A stretch of DNA of 22,500 nucleotides, taken from contig NC_087393.1 in the NCBI RefSeq assembly GCF_963675165.1, positions 5,044,702-5,067,201 on the forward strand, read 5' to 3'. Both the position numbers and the translations under genes were made by a program. This stretch comes from Halichondria panicea. Its lineage: Eukaryota > Porifera > Demospongiae > Suberitida > Halichondriidae. The notes beneath the pieces were generated by a model. The model did no database searches. It was not told where the DNA came from and worked only from the letters and a program-made list of their open reading frames with translations. Positions 11,801-21,172 of the stretch are shown piece after piece; within the stretch, counting starts at the first letter, position 1, and each line of letters starts with the position of its first letter.

Positions 11801-14800
11801 CTGACTCCAAACTTTCCATTCAACCTTAAAACTCATACTCGTACATCTTTTGAGATATATTGTGATAATGAATTTGCTACAAATCCGCCAAAATTAGTGC
11901 CCTAAAAACAGAGAAAAATCTGAAAACGCTAAAATTACTACCCATTTATATGAGGTATCAATTTCTAAGGGTCACTTTCTGCACTGTCAACAATTTGGGG
12001 TGTTAGTTTTGGTACTGCAATTTACACCAGCTAATTTTGTCATTGATTACACACCATAATACATACTCTCACCATTGGCATCCTTGGCTATTAGTCCAGA
12101 GCCACTCCTCACTGCGCATAGAAGGGGGAATTGGGGTAACAGTGATTTTGTGTATGCATGACTTACCAGTGCAAACAAGCTTCAATTCTGGTTTCTATGG
12201 AAAAGAGAATAAGTGGTAAAGAGATCCATGCATATACATATATATACACCATTAATTTTTGTAAGTATAAAGCTCACTTCTTGTGTGGATGCTTTCCTCC
12301 ACTGCTGTCTCACTGTGTCATCATCCGTGTCAAACACCTATACACACACACACACACACAACACGCAATATATAACACACATAGCACATATCACACACAA
12401 CACCTTACAAAATAAATGTTGATTATGGCACTCAATACATGCATGTGAAGAATGACTTATGACTGTAACAGCGCAAGGCGTCTATGACATACCTTGAGCA
12501 CATACTCCGCTAGCTGTTTGCTAGTGTCGTCGTTTGGTACTTCCCTCAAATTGACGACAGTTGCCAAAGCGATGGTTAGTGTTTGCTTGATCTATGGAAC
12601 AGAAAAAAATGAACAGCCGTTGCTAGGTATAGATTATCTGTAAGCTCATCAGGTGAGATAAAAACAACTTTCAGGAAATAATTATTGATAACAGTTTATA
12701 TAGTTTTTCAGTAAGTAAATAATGACAAGGAAACCCAACAACAGCTTTTCATACACACACCCATACAGACAGAGACGATATATTTATACGTAGGTAGATT
12801 CTATTAATTTACTAAGAAGATAATTACATGGACAATTGACCGCAGGAAATCCACCTCACAGAGTTTAATTGATGGTCTAGCCTTTTAAAGTGCACGCTAT
12901 GCAAGGGGTAAGTACATGCATGCATGAGTACACACAGTCAAGCAGATCAACAAAATTCCCATGGATCTATTTACCTCATGCAGTTGACTATTGCTAGAGT
13001 AGTGATTCCCACCCACACTAGCTGCTAAAAGACTGAGAATATAATACCTCACACTCAAACTGTATCTCAAATGGATCAGCAGGAGGTAGGATCACTCCAC
13101 TGGTACTCCACATGCTAGTAGAGCGCAGTTTGCGTTCCCTCCACTGGAGGTGCTCGTTGGTGTGAGCCTCTAGCTCGGCTGTAGCTAGTCGCATGAGCTC
13201 CTCCCTCTCTAGTTCAGATTCAGATTGCTTTCTCTGAGGGGCTAGCCACTGGATACTAGCTGAGCCAGTGGGGATCACACAGAACTCGTCATTGTCAGAG
13301 CTGGTTAGTTGAAGTTCCTGTTCTTCACAGTATTCTGCAAGTGTGGTTGTGCGTTTGCGGGATGGTGGTGGGGGGAGGTCTTGGGCACTCGACTTTCTCT
13401 TGTTTTTAGGTATAAAGATTTGCCATGCTGATGCAAATGATTTGTGAAGATTTAGGAAAGAGGATGCTTTGTGTGGTGACTCTTTGTGTGGTGAAAAGAT
13501 TTCTTTGTGTGTTGCTGAGGGAGAGAGATCAGAGTGACTTTTAGAGGCAAGAAGCTTGACACCTTCACTTGGCTTTGTGTAAGCATCTTCTATTCCACTG
13601 CTTTTAGAATCTTGAGGTATGGGAGGAGGGATTGCAACATTAGGAGAGGATAATGGTCGTGGCCGTCCTAAAAGATCTCTCTTGTTTTTTCTTGCAGACG
13701 GACAATTCTGCGTGTCATTCGAAGCATCACTGGCTGATTTAACCAACTTTTTCAATTGCGATAGCAAAACAAAGTCTGTTTCTTCTTGAGCCCCTGTACT
13801 AGCCTCGTGCAATGAATGATTGCTACTTAAAGAAATGAAAGAGCTAGATTGTGAAAATTGTTGCAGCTCACACAATTCCGAAGAATCTTCGAGATGTTCA
13901 TTTGATGAGAAGCCATCTGATTTAACGTGCTTCAGGGCGAGTGTATTGATGGGACAAAATTCCTTACTTTCACCAAAACCATCAGCAACGTCATGTTTCA
14001 AAACGGTTAGATCCGGTTCTGAATAACTGGCTGTATGGAAGCCAGTAGTAGGAGCTCTGTCATCTACTGTATGGAAGCCAGTAGTGGGAGCTCTGTTATC
14101 TACTGGAGATGTGACTGCTCTGTGTTGAGATAGTAGCTCTCGCAGTCCAGGTAGCTTTCGTGGAGATGTCTTCTTTTTAAACATTGCTGCAATTTTCTTA
14201 GTTTGTTATTTCACAGCATTCAGTCTGCATGCATGTGCTATGTATTATACATGCACAGTTGCAGACTGCAGCTTCATATATAGTGGATTGAGCAAGAATG
14301 CAATGACATCACTTCCTGTAGCCAAAGCAGCTTGGTCATTGAGTCTACGCTTGCTACTTTGAGGCTATAATACTGAAAGCTAAGAGATGGGTTTGAGCTA
14401 ATAATTATACAATAATTATACCACAATGAACACATACCATTGTGTGCATACGGCATATGTACTACAAACGTTGAAAGTATATGGGTTCGTGCATGATGGG
14501 GGGGGGGGGGGGGATTAGTGTACTATTAGCATGTGCTTGCATGTGATTGATACATTAATTACCATGGCAGCTGGTAGAAGATTGAAACTGTGTAGGCCTG
14601 CATGTATATAAAATGGCTTCAGAGGATACTATAAACAGTCGGTCTAGAGTAACAGAAGCCAAATGGAATCGAATACAGTAGAATATCATACGAGGAGTGC
14701 AGACAAAATCTAACTGCCTCCCTCTGGCTAAACATGACGAGTTTCTAATTTGTTGTCAGATGTATATTTTCGAATTTTTACTCTTTAAATACTCATAAAT

Positions 14801-17696
14801 AGTCGAACAATACATGCAACAGTCTCTACTGTATGTAGACTATAGTTCTCGCGATCATTCATAGCTAGTAGAGCTAAGCTACAGGTTTTCCTTTGTATTT
14901 TCTTATGGAACTTGTTACCCGCTACAATGGCGTACTGTTGTTCATTATAGTACTCTTATTTATTTTCCTATGTAATTATATATTTAGTTTGTTTTGTAAA
15001 CTAAATAGATTTACGTATTTACATGTTTTGTTGTGTAATGGGGAGCACCTTTGTAAGGCAATGTTACCTATGTATATGTGTGACCCTTTCCCTGTGGATA
15101 AACTTATTCAATTCAAAGTCCAACCATGCATGAATTGGCAACTTCCCCTCGTCAACTAAGAGAAGACATGCAACCTACTTATATACACATACTGAAACTA
15201 ACGCATCTATTCAAGAGCTGCAATATGCCATATAGGCCATTGACCCCATTAGCCATATTGACTCACTAGCCATTACTGACCCCACACCCATTAGCCATAT
15301 TGACTCACTAGCCATTACTGATCCCACACCAATGCACCACACACACAACCACTATAGGGTTGTGGTTAAGTAGACTAACACTTGTATAAGACCACATCCT
15401 GTACAACATCGGGTTTCAAATACGCATACAGTAGACTCTCGCTATTCCGGCTCTCTGAAGTACGGCCACCTCGATATACCGGCCATTTGGCTTGGCACGG
15501 AATGCTAGCTATATGTTTACTGCACAAAACTCACCCTGAAGTGGGGCCACTCCGCTATTCCGTTTACCGGCCAGTGCTGGCTGTCCCAAACAAAGGTTTT
15601 CAATGTAATTTTATACGTGTATTACAGCTGGATATGACGTTTTGGGTGTGGTTTAGCAAATAAAATTGGATTACACTTAAATAGAGAACAGAATGATTCA
15701 TTATCCTTTATTATTCTCGAGACAAGAACTGCAAAATTAGTCATTAGATTCGAGGTAAGGTTGTTTTTAAGCCGCGGCTATTTCCCGAAATACAGCCACC
15801 TCACTATTCCGGCCAAGCTGCATAGTTCCAAGGGTGACCGGATTAACGAGAATCTACTGTAGTTCCATCATTTGGGAATTACACTATACAAGCCTGGATG
15901 TGTTCTAACTATTGCAAATTGCATACGCATGCTCTCACCGTTGCAAGCCTTTCATTTGCAATCGAAATTTAAAAGAGCCTCTCGCATTCAAAACCCTATA
16001 TATGGTAATCAGTCATAACTAGTCCAACCAGCTCGTATTGCTCTCACTCACTTTAGATACTTCCTCTCGTCCCTCGTAGAAAGAGGTATCCTTGGTAACA
16101 CCAATGGTGAACGTGTCATCATCATCAGTGTCATCATCATCAATGGTAGGTAGAGAGGATCCTGATACAATGTGCTTCTGTTTCTGCTTCTGCTCCTAAG
16201 AGAGGGAGGTAAACATGTACCGACACTTTCTGACATTACTTATGTCATTCAGGCCTTAAATTAGAGCACACATCAGGTAGGAATGGTCCGACATGCAGTA
16301 CGAATTACTACAAATTCAGTGTACTAGAGCTGGTCCTGCACGGTATTGTGGTTGCATAACCTATACACTGAATTTGCAGTGATTCATACTGCATATCAGG
16401 GCTAGCCACATTATGCCCAAACCTAGAAGATCAACTGTGTTGTGTGCATGTGTGTCAGCACTTGACAGTCTGTTCATCAACAGAGCTACAAATTCTACAA
16501 TTTAAATCAAAGCAGTACATGTACGTCATGCACACTTCAAGCATGCCTCAACTAAACACCACTACAGGTACCTCACCCTGGGAAGAAGACAATACAATTC
16601 ATCAAGAATCAGTATATATGCTACTATATAATTATACATGTACAGTAAGTGTGTCTACAATCGTTGAATCAGCAAACTGCTATACTAAGCTTACCGCGAT
16701 TTCATACCCTGATTGTGTGTGTCGACTATTATAATTCTTTTTGTTTTGGATAACAATTGACCAGTGAAAACACATTCAAAATAAACTACATCGAAAACAG
16801 CAATACAAGCAACAAAAGCAATGTACCCAAGTTTGTACATTGCACCATGCATGGCAGTATCTGCATGCCAAAAGCATCACCTATATACCGAGGGTGGATC
16901 GATTCTCTATTTTATCTTACCAGTATGGCAGTTTCTATTATGGTGGAAGCTTTTCTCTCTCTCAGTGGAGCCGTGTCAGTCTCATCACAGCCACTGATTA
17001 GGCAACCACTGTGTGTGGGTGGGTGTGTGGGGGTGTGTAAGGTGTGTGGAGGTGGGGCTGCTCTGCAGGTAGTGTACAGTATTATAGTATGTGAAGGGAA
17101 TTATCCAACTGCAATCTGCTATTACACTCCCAAATGAGTCAAATGAGTGACAACATCACACTCGTGGTGTACATTGAAACCCCCTAGAGATTAATTGGCA
17201 TGCACCAACAATAGAACAACATGACCATTTGAGACCCTAAAAGGAATGACATGAGTACAATCTAACACTTTGTATGTGTACTAACTCCCAATATACAGGC
17301 AATGCACTGTACTGTAATCTGTATCTAGGTATGCAGTGTACTGATGCACTCTGCATTACCGTGACACAAATGTACTGTGCATGCAGAACTGTTTTATATA
17401 AAAGGCTCATTGTTACAATTCTCAACACCACATTAATAGTTATCGTAGGCTCTAGAGAAACATTGCAGCCACTAAGCAAACTAGCAGCTGTGTATACAAA
17501 CTAAGCAGCTATACACACAGTGCAGGTATGTGCTCATAACATGCATGCACAACTCAATACTATAACAGTTTAACTTGTGCATGAGGATTATGGGAGCTGT
17601 ACTGCATGCAATCTCTCCTTACCATGCTTTGGGGTTTGGAGACAGGTCCTTGATCTCATATATTCTCTTACGCACTAACAGTGCTCGAACAGCCAT
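5017..17696 (-). CDS. UNC13D: Munc13-4/BAIAP3-like C2-MUN-C2 exocytosis protein, 27 exons, complete
   Basis: Vesicle-priming protein; in this family the MUN domain acts on syntaxin/SNAREs and the flanking C2 domains bind Ca2+ and phospholipid at the plasma membrane. Exons, 5' to 3' on the minus strand: 17623-17696, 16921-16993, 16052-16195, 13048-14196, 12493-12591, 12278-12337, 12167-12194, 12073-12111, 10814-10997, 10565-10660, 10059-10239, 9721-9890, 9402-9537, 9028-9152, 8659-8809, 8382-8479, 8182-8230, 7997-8115, 7678-7891, 7320-7475, 6861-7073, 6687-6755, 6558-6637, 6269-6461, 5942-6155, 5610-5739, 5017-5434. All joins are GT-AG and in phase; the sum is 4662 nt (1553 aa). Layout: disordered N-terminus 1-480, C2A about 534-670, MUN/MHD region about 710-1330, C2B about 1338-1465, short tail. 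Vertebrate Munc13-4 and BAIAP3 are about 1100-1200 aa, so the excess is the N-terminus. UNC13D and BAIAP3 share this architecture and I cannot decide between them. The family call is firm; the first three exons are less certain. Confidence 0.9.
5437..5475. repeat. GT-rich simple repeat at the exon 27 acceptor
   Basis: GTGTGTGTGGGTGTGGG-type repeats. On the minus strand the CA repeat abuts the 3' splice site of exon 27. Confidence 0.85.
5533..9000. repeat. Direct segmental duplication, right (functional) copy
   Basis: Partner of 205-3815 in the same orientation, embedded in the intact UNC13-like gene. Exon 14 continues on its right and exon 27 on its left, so this copy is the one in the original gene context. 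Confidence 0.9.
6269..9890 (-). CDS. UNC13-like gene, exons 12-24: MUN domain (MHD1 and MHD2)
   Basis: Thirteen exons (residues about 709-1300) encode an almost wholly helical region with family hallmarks. Exon 12 has HGIVNYEG and WRGELSEEAEKLLDKHAEFS, typical of Munc13-4/BAIAP3. Exon 19 has WIDLATERCRSRIKQAIELD followed by SSSAVDGT, the conserved SSAVD segment of MHD1. Exon 20 has [16 protein letters not shown]. Exon 21 has [18 protein letters not shown] and exon 23 has DPLMSYLASNLQTL. Exon 24 has LFHADGSGLDLECL, the end of MHD2. Exons 15-24 are duplicated at 952-3660. Introns here are short (about 70-250 nt). The intron-15 acceptor is preceded by a (CA)n tract at 8818-8904 and the exon 22 acceptor by a C-run. 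Confidence 0.9.
8818..8904. repeat. (GT)n microsatellite next to the exon 15 acceptor
   Basis: A nearly pure GT tract of about 85 bp; the duplicate at 3671-3717 is shorter. It lies 8 nt upstream of the exon-15 3' splice site on the minus strand. Confidence 0.95.
10059..12591 (-). CDS. UNC13-like gene, exons 5-11: C2A domain
   Basis: Exons 12493-12591 and 12278-12337 encode a helical lead-in that ends in VFDTDDDTVRQQW. C2A then begins in a 28-nt microexon (12167-12194; KPELKLVCT) and continues through a 39-nt microexon (12073-12111; RSGSGLIAKDAN), then 10814-10997 (GKSDPYVRIGIIDA), 10565-10660 (LVVEVWDSDKD) and 10059-10239. Candidate Ca2+ ligands are the two Asp of AKDANGKSD (loop 1) and the Asp cluster of WDSDKD (loop 3). 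The C2 is therefore probably Ca2+-competent rather than structural. The loop-1 motif itself is split across the exon 8/9 junction. Exon 11 ends the domain with a basic/hydrophobic extension (KDLRKTDDYMGRAFLSL). Confidence 0.9.
11184..12056. mobile_element. Foldback/MITE-type element with long terminal inverted repeats, composite
   Basis: The left end (11184-11300) begins ATGGTGTGTAGTCAATGACA. The right end (about 11945-12056) read in reverse begins ATGGTGTGTAATCAATGACA, and similarity continues for about 110 bp. A second left-type end lies at about 11503-11590 (GTAATCAATGACAAAATTAG) and pairs even better with the right end. This suggests a complete element of about 555 bp plus a solo or nested end. 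No transposase coding is present. The interior holds short repeats (CATCCTCGTACCCATGCACA twice). It lies in the UNC13 intron between exons 9 and 8 and ends about 15 nt from the donor of the 39-nt exon. Confidence 0.75.
12592..13047. other. UNC13 intron 4, no further features
   Basis: AT-rich intron between exons 4 and 5. I see no conserved coding or structured element, only ATGCATGC strings. Confidence 0.6.
13048..14196 (-). CDS. UNC13-like gene, large exon 4: disordered Ser/Pro-rich region
   Basis: A single 1149-nt exon encodes 383 residues (98-480), while all other exons of the gene are 28-418 nt. It is low-complexity, rich in Ser, Pro and Lys/Arg, with polyproline patches (PPPIPQD, DLPPPPSRKR) and no recognisable fold. 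This suggests a linker or a docking/phosphorylation region ahead of C2A. A 36-nt tandem duplication near its 5' end encodes RAPTTGFHTVDD-like units twice. The last 60 residues are more ordered and charged (ELEREELMRLATAELEAHT) and may be helical. The donor GAG|GTATTA at 13047 joins exon 5 in phase 0. Confidence 0.85.
14031..14102. repeat. 36-bp coding tandem duplication in exon 4
   Basis: Units 14031-14066 and 14067-14102 are near-identical (CTGTATGGAAGCCAGTAGT...). They encode two adjacent 12-residue repeats with the core RAPTTGFHT. The frame is preserved. Confidence 0.95.
14277..14282 (-). promoter_or_regulatory. Possible TATA box for a short UNC13-like isoform
   Basis: CTATATATGAAG on the minus strand, about 93 nt upstream of the ATG at 14184. 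It would fit an internal promoter giving a protein without exons 1-3. AT-rich context makes chance occurrence likely. Confidence 0.2.
14495..14514. repeat. Poly-G run
   Basis: About 18 consecutive G in UNC13 intron 3. It could form a G-quadruplex and is error-prone in sequencing. Confidence 0.9.
14515..15246. other. Intron 3 AT-rich stretch, no gene seen
   Basis: A hydrophobic reading frame at 14893-15159 on the plus strand is AT-driven (Phe/Leu/Ile) and has no family signature, so I do not call it a gene. Confidence 0.5.
15247..15330. repeat. Two-copy 42-bp tandem repeat
   Basis: Units 15247-15288 and 15289-15330 begin CATTAGCCATATTGACTCAC and differ at one base. Each unit contains the subrepeat TAGCCAT twice. 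Confidence 0.9.
15429..15859. mobile_element. 431-bp pogo/Tigger-like MITE
   Basis: The left terminus CAGTAGACTCTCGCTATTCC and the right terminus, read in reverse, CAGTAGATTCTCGTTAATCC, form inverted repeats. The element is flanked on both sides by TA (15427-15428, 15860-15861), the Tc1/mariner/pogo target duplication. Internal copies of CGCTATTCCG and CTCACTATTCCGG recur, as is common near ends of such elements. There is no transposase frame, so it is non-autonomous. It lies in UNC13 intron 3. Confidence 0.85.
16052..17696 (-). CDS. UNC13-like gene, N-terminal exons 1-3
   Basis: Exons 17623-17696, 16921-16993 and 16052-16195 encode residues 1-97. The start reads MAVRALLVRKRIYEIKDL, a basic stretch that loosely resembles the basic N-terminus of vertebrate Munc13-4. 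Exon 3 encodes an acidic run, DDDDTDDDD, from ATC/ATG-rich DNA. Phases agree (2, then 0, then 0) and exon 3 joins exon 4 in frame, giving EEVSK followed by KIAAMFKKK. The acceptor of exon 4 (14197-14198) has a poor pyrimidine tract. A shorter form may therefore start at the ATG at 14184, inside exon 4, giving 1452 aa. Introns 1-3 (16994-17622, 16196-16920, 14197-16051) contain no further coding I can support. Confidence 0.65.
16196..16920. other. UNC13 intron 2, no further features
   Basis: Non-coding AT-rich sequence. The plus-strand frames here have no family signature and no splice logic. Confidence 0.5.
16994..17622. other. UNC13 intron 1, no further features
   Basis: Contains a GTGTGTGGGTGG-type patch near 17010-17055 and otherwise unremarkable intron sequence. 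Confidence 0.5.
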
Positions 17697-18241
17697 CTTC
17701 AAAATTAAAGTCAGCTATATAGATCTAGCTAGACTCTAGAATGAAAATTAGCTGAATTAAATAAGGCAAAGATCGTCAGACTTATGCTCAGTAGATAACC
17801 GAGTTTCTGGAATGCCTCAAAGGATAGGATAATTATGTACTGTAAGTATATAATGATATCATTATGATATACTGCATTCTGCATTCTGCATTCAATCTGT
17901 TTTCTACATACAGTGACCAAGTCCAAGTCCCCTGGTACGTCCTACGATCAAGAGTTCACCTCTAGGCCCTCAACAAGAGACAGAGGGATACGTATACTCC
18001 CCCTTGGTCCTGAGGCTGAAAATGCTCTCCCGGACACAGTAGAATCCCTGTATTTAAGAGCAAGTCAAAGAAACATAAAACATAAACTTGGCCGGATAAT
18101 CGAGGTTGTACTACTAATACAGCTATGCCGAGATTTACGGGTAATTTTGTAAGTGCACATGCATACTACCTATATATTGTTTTACATATTATACTTGTAT
18201 TATACTTTAAGGTAAGTTTAAGGTCTTTAACTGTCACTCGT
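17697..18241. promoter_or_regulatory. Intergenic spacer: probable UNC13-like promoter region
   Basis: 545 bp between the stop of the 136-residue gene and the first UNC13-like ATG, both on the minus strand. It holds a TATA-like CTATATAG at 17712-17719, very close to the ATG, a GCATTCT triplet repeat (about 17872-17893) and a MITE remnant at 18036-18116. The exact transcription start cannot be read from sequence. Confidence 0.4.
18036..18116. mobile_element. Short pogo-like MITE remnant
   Basis: CAGTAGAATCCC at the left and GGATAATCGAGGTTGTACTACT at the right are degenerate inverted termini of the type in the 431-bp element at 15429. Only about 80 bp remain. Confidence 0.45.
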
Positions 18242-19447
18242 TCACATGCTCATGTTAATCAGCTGCAATAGTGTCTGGTTACGCCTGTTGTACTTGGGTG
18301 GCGGGAATGTAGTTTGAGCTCCCCTGTGGATATAGTTTGTCTCAATGTAAAATGTATACAAGACTACTAGTAACTTACAGTATGTACGGGAACCTCTTAG
18401 CAATTTGCTTGGAGACACTCTGTGCATGATGTATCTGCTCTTGCTCTAGAATAGAAATTATCTTTTCAAGATGACGTTTCCACATCAATGTACTGCACAT
18501 GGCCTGTTTGATCTCATCCCTGCATGCATGTATGATAATGCGTGGGTAATAGTTGCCGATTTGAGTGGAAGCAAACCTGTGTGGTCCTGGTTGCCTCCAC
18601 TGACGACCAAAGCAAAGAAATTTTTTCTCCTGCTGCAAAGACAGTGTAAATAATTATTTTGAAATTTGCAAAGCCCTTTTTTGTTTTTGGAATGTTTGAG
18701 ATCACACCTGGATGCACTCATGCAGGTACCGTATAGCTGGTAATTTCTGGGGTGAAAATATTCGTGGTTTTTGTAGTTGAACACTGGACCACGAATATTT
18801 TACCCGCAAATGAAGCGACCTTGGCTACCTTTACCAGCAGCAACCACAAAAGTAAGAGCCTGAATATTTCCCCCGAAAATTACCCGCTATAGTGTCTATA
18901 ACTGACAAATTGTTGTAGAATGAAAAGCGATCACACAGTGTTGCATTGTGATACACACCTTATTTAATTAAGTAACAACCTTGTTGGTGCCACCAATTAC
19001 ATGATTTGTTTTAGCGAACAAATCATGTGATTGGTGTACGTTGCTTAGATCATGATAAGCACTGCTGTGTGCATGCAAGTGCATGTTATTGAGTTTTTCT
19101 ATAGATCTACTTCTTCTGTGTTTGTCATTACTTGTAATAATAATTTACTGATAACAAGCACTGGCAAAGTAAATAGCACTCGTACTCGGCTTTACGTCGT
19201 GCTATTAATCCCATATTGCACTCTTAACTATACATGTACTACTAAGAAGTTATTCTATAGCCTACGCTAATAGCTATTGTACTTAATGTGTTGTCAATAT
19301 AATTATACTCACAATCTTCTTCAAATTTTCAAAGTACCGAACTTTTTCATCCAATGTCAGCCGTCTTGGTGCGACATAGGAGGGCCTTGTGGACCTTGTG
19401 CCAACTCCTACTCTGTTAGATCTACGCTTGAAAAGGGCTTTGAACAT
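18242..19447 (-). CDS. Uncharacterised basic/helical protein, 136 aa, four exons
   Basis: Exons 19313-19447, 18577-18629, 18379-18519 and 18242-18323 join in phase through GT-AG introns (including donors GTGAGT and GTAAGT). They total 411 nt, ATG to TGA. The protein begins MFKALFKRRSNRVGVGTRST, a strongly basic start with no acidic residue until about position 33, which could be a mitochondrial presequence or a nucleic-acid/lipid contact. A charged helical middle follows (LTLDEKVRYFENLKKIEKKF; KRHLEKIISILEQEQIHHAQ), then a short tail with TFPPPKYNRRNQ. I recognise no family. It is not joined to the UNC13-like gene: it has its own stop and the phases at 17696 do not fit. Consistent splicing across four exons is the main evidence that it is real. 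Confidence 0.7.
18732..18891. mobile_element. 160-bp MITE
   Basis: The left end TATAGCTGGTAATTTCTGGG and the right end, read in reverse, TATAGCGGGTAATTTTCGGG are inverted repeats, with similarity for about 30 bp (to GAAAATATTC). Inner sequence repeats the theme in inverted form (ATATTCGTGG and CCACGAATATT). No coding capacity. Confidence 0.75.
18991..19036. repeat. Hairpin: 20-bp stem, 6-nt loop
   Basis: CACCAATTACATGATTTGTT pairs with AACAAATCATGTGATTGGTG around the loop TTAGCG. The single mismatch is a G:U pair in RNA. Outer bases (AAGTAAC, GTTGCTT) extend it imperfectly. It could be a tiny foldback element or a structured RNA segment. Confidence 0.75.
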
Positions 19448-19548
19448 CTTGAACTTTCAATGTAGGCCGCTATTAAAATCGAGAAAAGGACGGATGATAC
19501 TTATACATGTACATAACTATTTCAACAATACTTACATGTATAGTCACA

Positions 19549-19587
19549 GCAGGGGGGTACCAGGGGAATCCCTGGTACCCCCCCTGC
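19549..19587. repeat. Near-perfect G/C-rich hairpin
   Basis: GCAGGGGGGTACCAGGG pairs with CCCTGGTACCCCCCCTGC over 17 bp with one unpaired C and a loop of about 4 nt. It sits in the spacer between the start of the 136-aa gene and the ligase relic. Confidence 0.85.
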
Positions 19588-19641
19588 GACCCGTACCAAT
19601 AAATATAATTATAGCAAAATATGAATTTCTTCTCGTTACAG

Positions 19642-20014
19642 TTAGTCCGGACCAAAGCGAGTCTCTACCTCTGAGTACAGTGGGAGGTATGGGGGAGGAG
19701 GACTATGACCTGTCCATCACCAACTACCACCCTTTCAACCACGCCTGCTGGAATAAAGGCAAAAACGTACTTAGATACAACAGGTTCGTTAGCCTATTAT
19801 GTTATGAATATGTGTTTCACAAGTATACCTCTTTGAATCTAATTTGTCGATTTTTCTCCCGTACATGGCTGTGGCTAAGATGTGTGAGTGTATTGAGGAG
19901 GAGAGCAAGCGTCTGAAAATCATTTCCACTCTCACTATAACTTCCTCTGCTCAGTGATACTCTTACCAGCCGAGACTGTGACTGTGACTTGTGTCTACCT
20001 CTGTCTCAACCAAG
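19642..20014 (+). pseudogene. LIG1: DNA ligase I (LIG1) fragment, broken
   Basis: LIG1 seals Okazaki-fragment nicks; this piece corresponds to the start of its DNA-binding domain. After an acceptor at 19641 the frame reads NYHPFNHACWNKGKN, then a possible donor (AAC|GTACTT at 19767). From about 19859 it resumes as PYMAVAKMCECIEEESKRL and KIISTL. After a frame change near 19927-19935 it continues as NFLCSVILLPAETVTVTCVY and LCLNQ up to a GT at 20015. The order and spacing match the family pattern NYHP-ACW-G-VPY-A-A-EkIEe-S-RL-TL-N-L-SV-L. Two faults mark it as a relic: no AG precedes the PYMAVA exon, and a short insertion shifts frame and brings in TGA. No adenylation domain (KxDG) follows in the window. 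Confidence 0.75.
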
Positions 20015-20569
20015 GTACATTCACTATAATAGTAGACGCACGAGTGGCAAGTATATATGCACATGGGGAATTACTAAGGATACTGTGCTTTGTGTGTGGT
20101 TAATTTACTTTTATACTATTACAGTATCACTGTTAGGTGTGAATGTCTTGTAATAATTATTATGCCCCCTTCCCCCTAGATGGGCGTCGCCGCCCTCCCT
20201 GAAGGAGGATGGGAACCAAGCCTATCTACAGTTTTGTTCTGGCCTGTTACGCAATAGCATTATGAATCTCAAGTGGGTGTTAGCCATGAATATCACTTAT
20301 GTTGGCCACGCCTCTCATTCAATCCAGTGTGTGCAAAATTCACACGTGGTATGCCATATTTTGTCATTTTTCGGCCCCTTGGACCATGCATGGTATATGT
20401 ATCAAGTTTTGGTATAATAATGTAGTTCAGTTGGTTGCTCTGTAATGTGCAATAATTATGGTAAATAGCACCACTGTACAGTCCACCATAATGTAATGGG
20501 TCAGATAGACGACACATAATACACAGCAATTGCAACACATGAAACATTGAATACATGCACACGCAACTA
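20015..20569. other. Spacer with an unidentified open stretch
   Basis: After a pyrimidine-rich CCCCCTAG at 20180, a plus-strand frame stays open for about 80 codons to a TAA near 20420 (WASPPSLKEDGNQAYLQFCS at its start). I recognise no family. It may be a further decayed exon of the ligase relic's neighbour or chance. The rest holds nothing I can name. Confidence 0.3.
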
Positions 20570-21172
20570 TTAGCTAGCAGGTTTATGTTGTGCAGTGTTC
20601 TCTTCGGGTGCAAAGTCCAACAGATATCTGACCAAATGTTGTGGTAACGGTAAACTGTTGAGTTTGTCTGACCTCTTGCACGAGGTAACAATGGCCATTC
20701 GACACAAGTGCTGTAACGAATACACTTCCTTGAGAATTGGGTGCTTGAGAGTTACAGGGAATTCCCCTAGTTCAGGAACAGTTACTTGGAACGTGTGTTC
20801 ATCGCTCTCTAGGTAATAATCTATTAGATCCACCACTGATCCAAATGATGGACAATCCTCTTGTCGACAAGAGTCTAACTTGAACAGCCCTCGACTGTAC
20901 GCCACTCGCACGCTAATAACAAAACTATTGGCCTTCAGAGAGAGTGAGAAGAGATGACAAGCGTCAGAACTGTCCCTCATGATAAACGATCCGTCCTCTC
21001 CATTCTTGAGTATATCGTTAGCTTGTGCACTGGAGAGATCTCCCCAATACCAGCCACAGAGCTTGAGACGACGGAGGATATGGGAGAGGCTGATCTGTGG
21101 TGACGGACGCCCACTACCCGAGGAGGAGCTCATCTTGACACACATTGAGAGTATCCCAATACCTGTGTACAA
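20570..21172 (-). CDS. SOCS-family protein: SH2 domain plus SOCS box, single exon
   Basis: Suppressor of cytokine signalling: the SH2 domain docks on phosphotyrosine and the SOCS box recruits Elongin B/C and Cullin-5 to ubiquitinate the target, damping JAK/STAT or receptor-kinase signals in the cytoplasm. 200 residues. The SH2 spans about 40-148, starting CGWYWGDLSSAQANDIL. GSFIMRDSSD carries the phosphotyrosine-binding Arg66, and FKLDS and VVDLIDYYLES follow. The SOCS box spans about 149-185, with BC box SLQHLCRMAI (152-161) and Cul5 box LPLPQHLVRYLLDF (174-187). Length and the LDS/VVDLIDYY pattern are nearest the SOCS2/CISH type, but SOCS6/7 also share GWYWG. The start could be Met1, Met10 or Met14; a short N-terminus gives no sign of a kinase-inhibitory region. 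It diverges from the dehydrogenase gene 281 bp away. Confidence 0.92.
   Translation of the reverse strand: MYTGIGILSMCVKMSSSSGSGRPSPQISLSHILRRLKLCGWYWGDLSSAQANDILKNGEDGSFIMRDSSDACHLFSLSLKANSFVISVRVAYSRGLFKLDSCRQEDCPSFGSVVDLIDYYLESDEHTFQVTVPELGEFPVTLKHPILKEVYSLQHLCRMAIVTSCKRSDKLNSLPLPQHLVRYLLDFAPEENTAQHKPAS

Larger units (their letters stand above)
18630..19312. other. Intron 1 of the 136-aa gene, repeat-rich
   Basis: Carries the 160-bp MITE at 18732-18891 and a strong hairpin at 18991-19036. No coding seen. Confidence 0.6.
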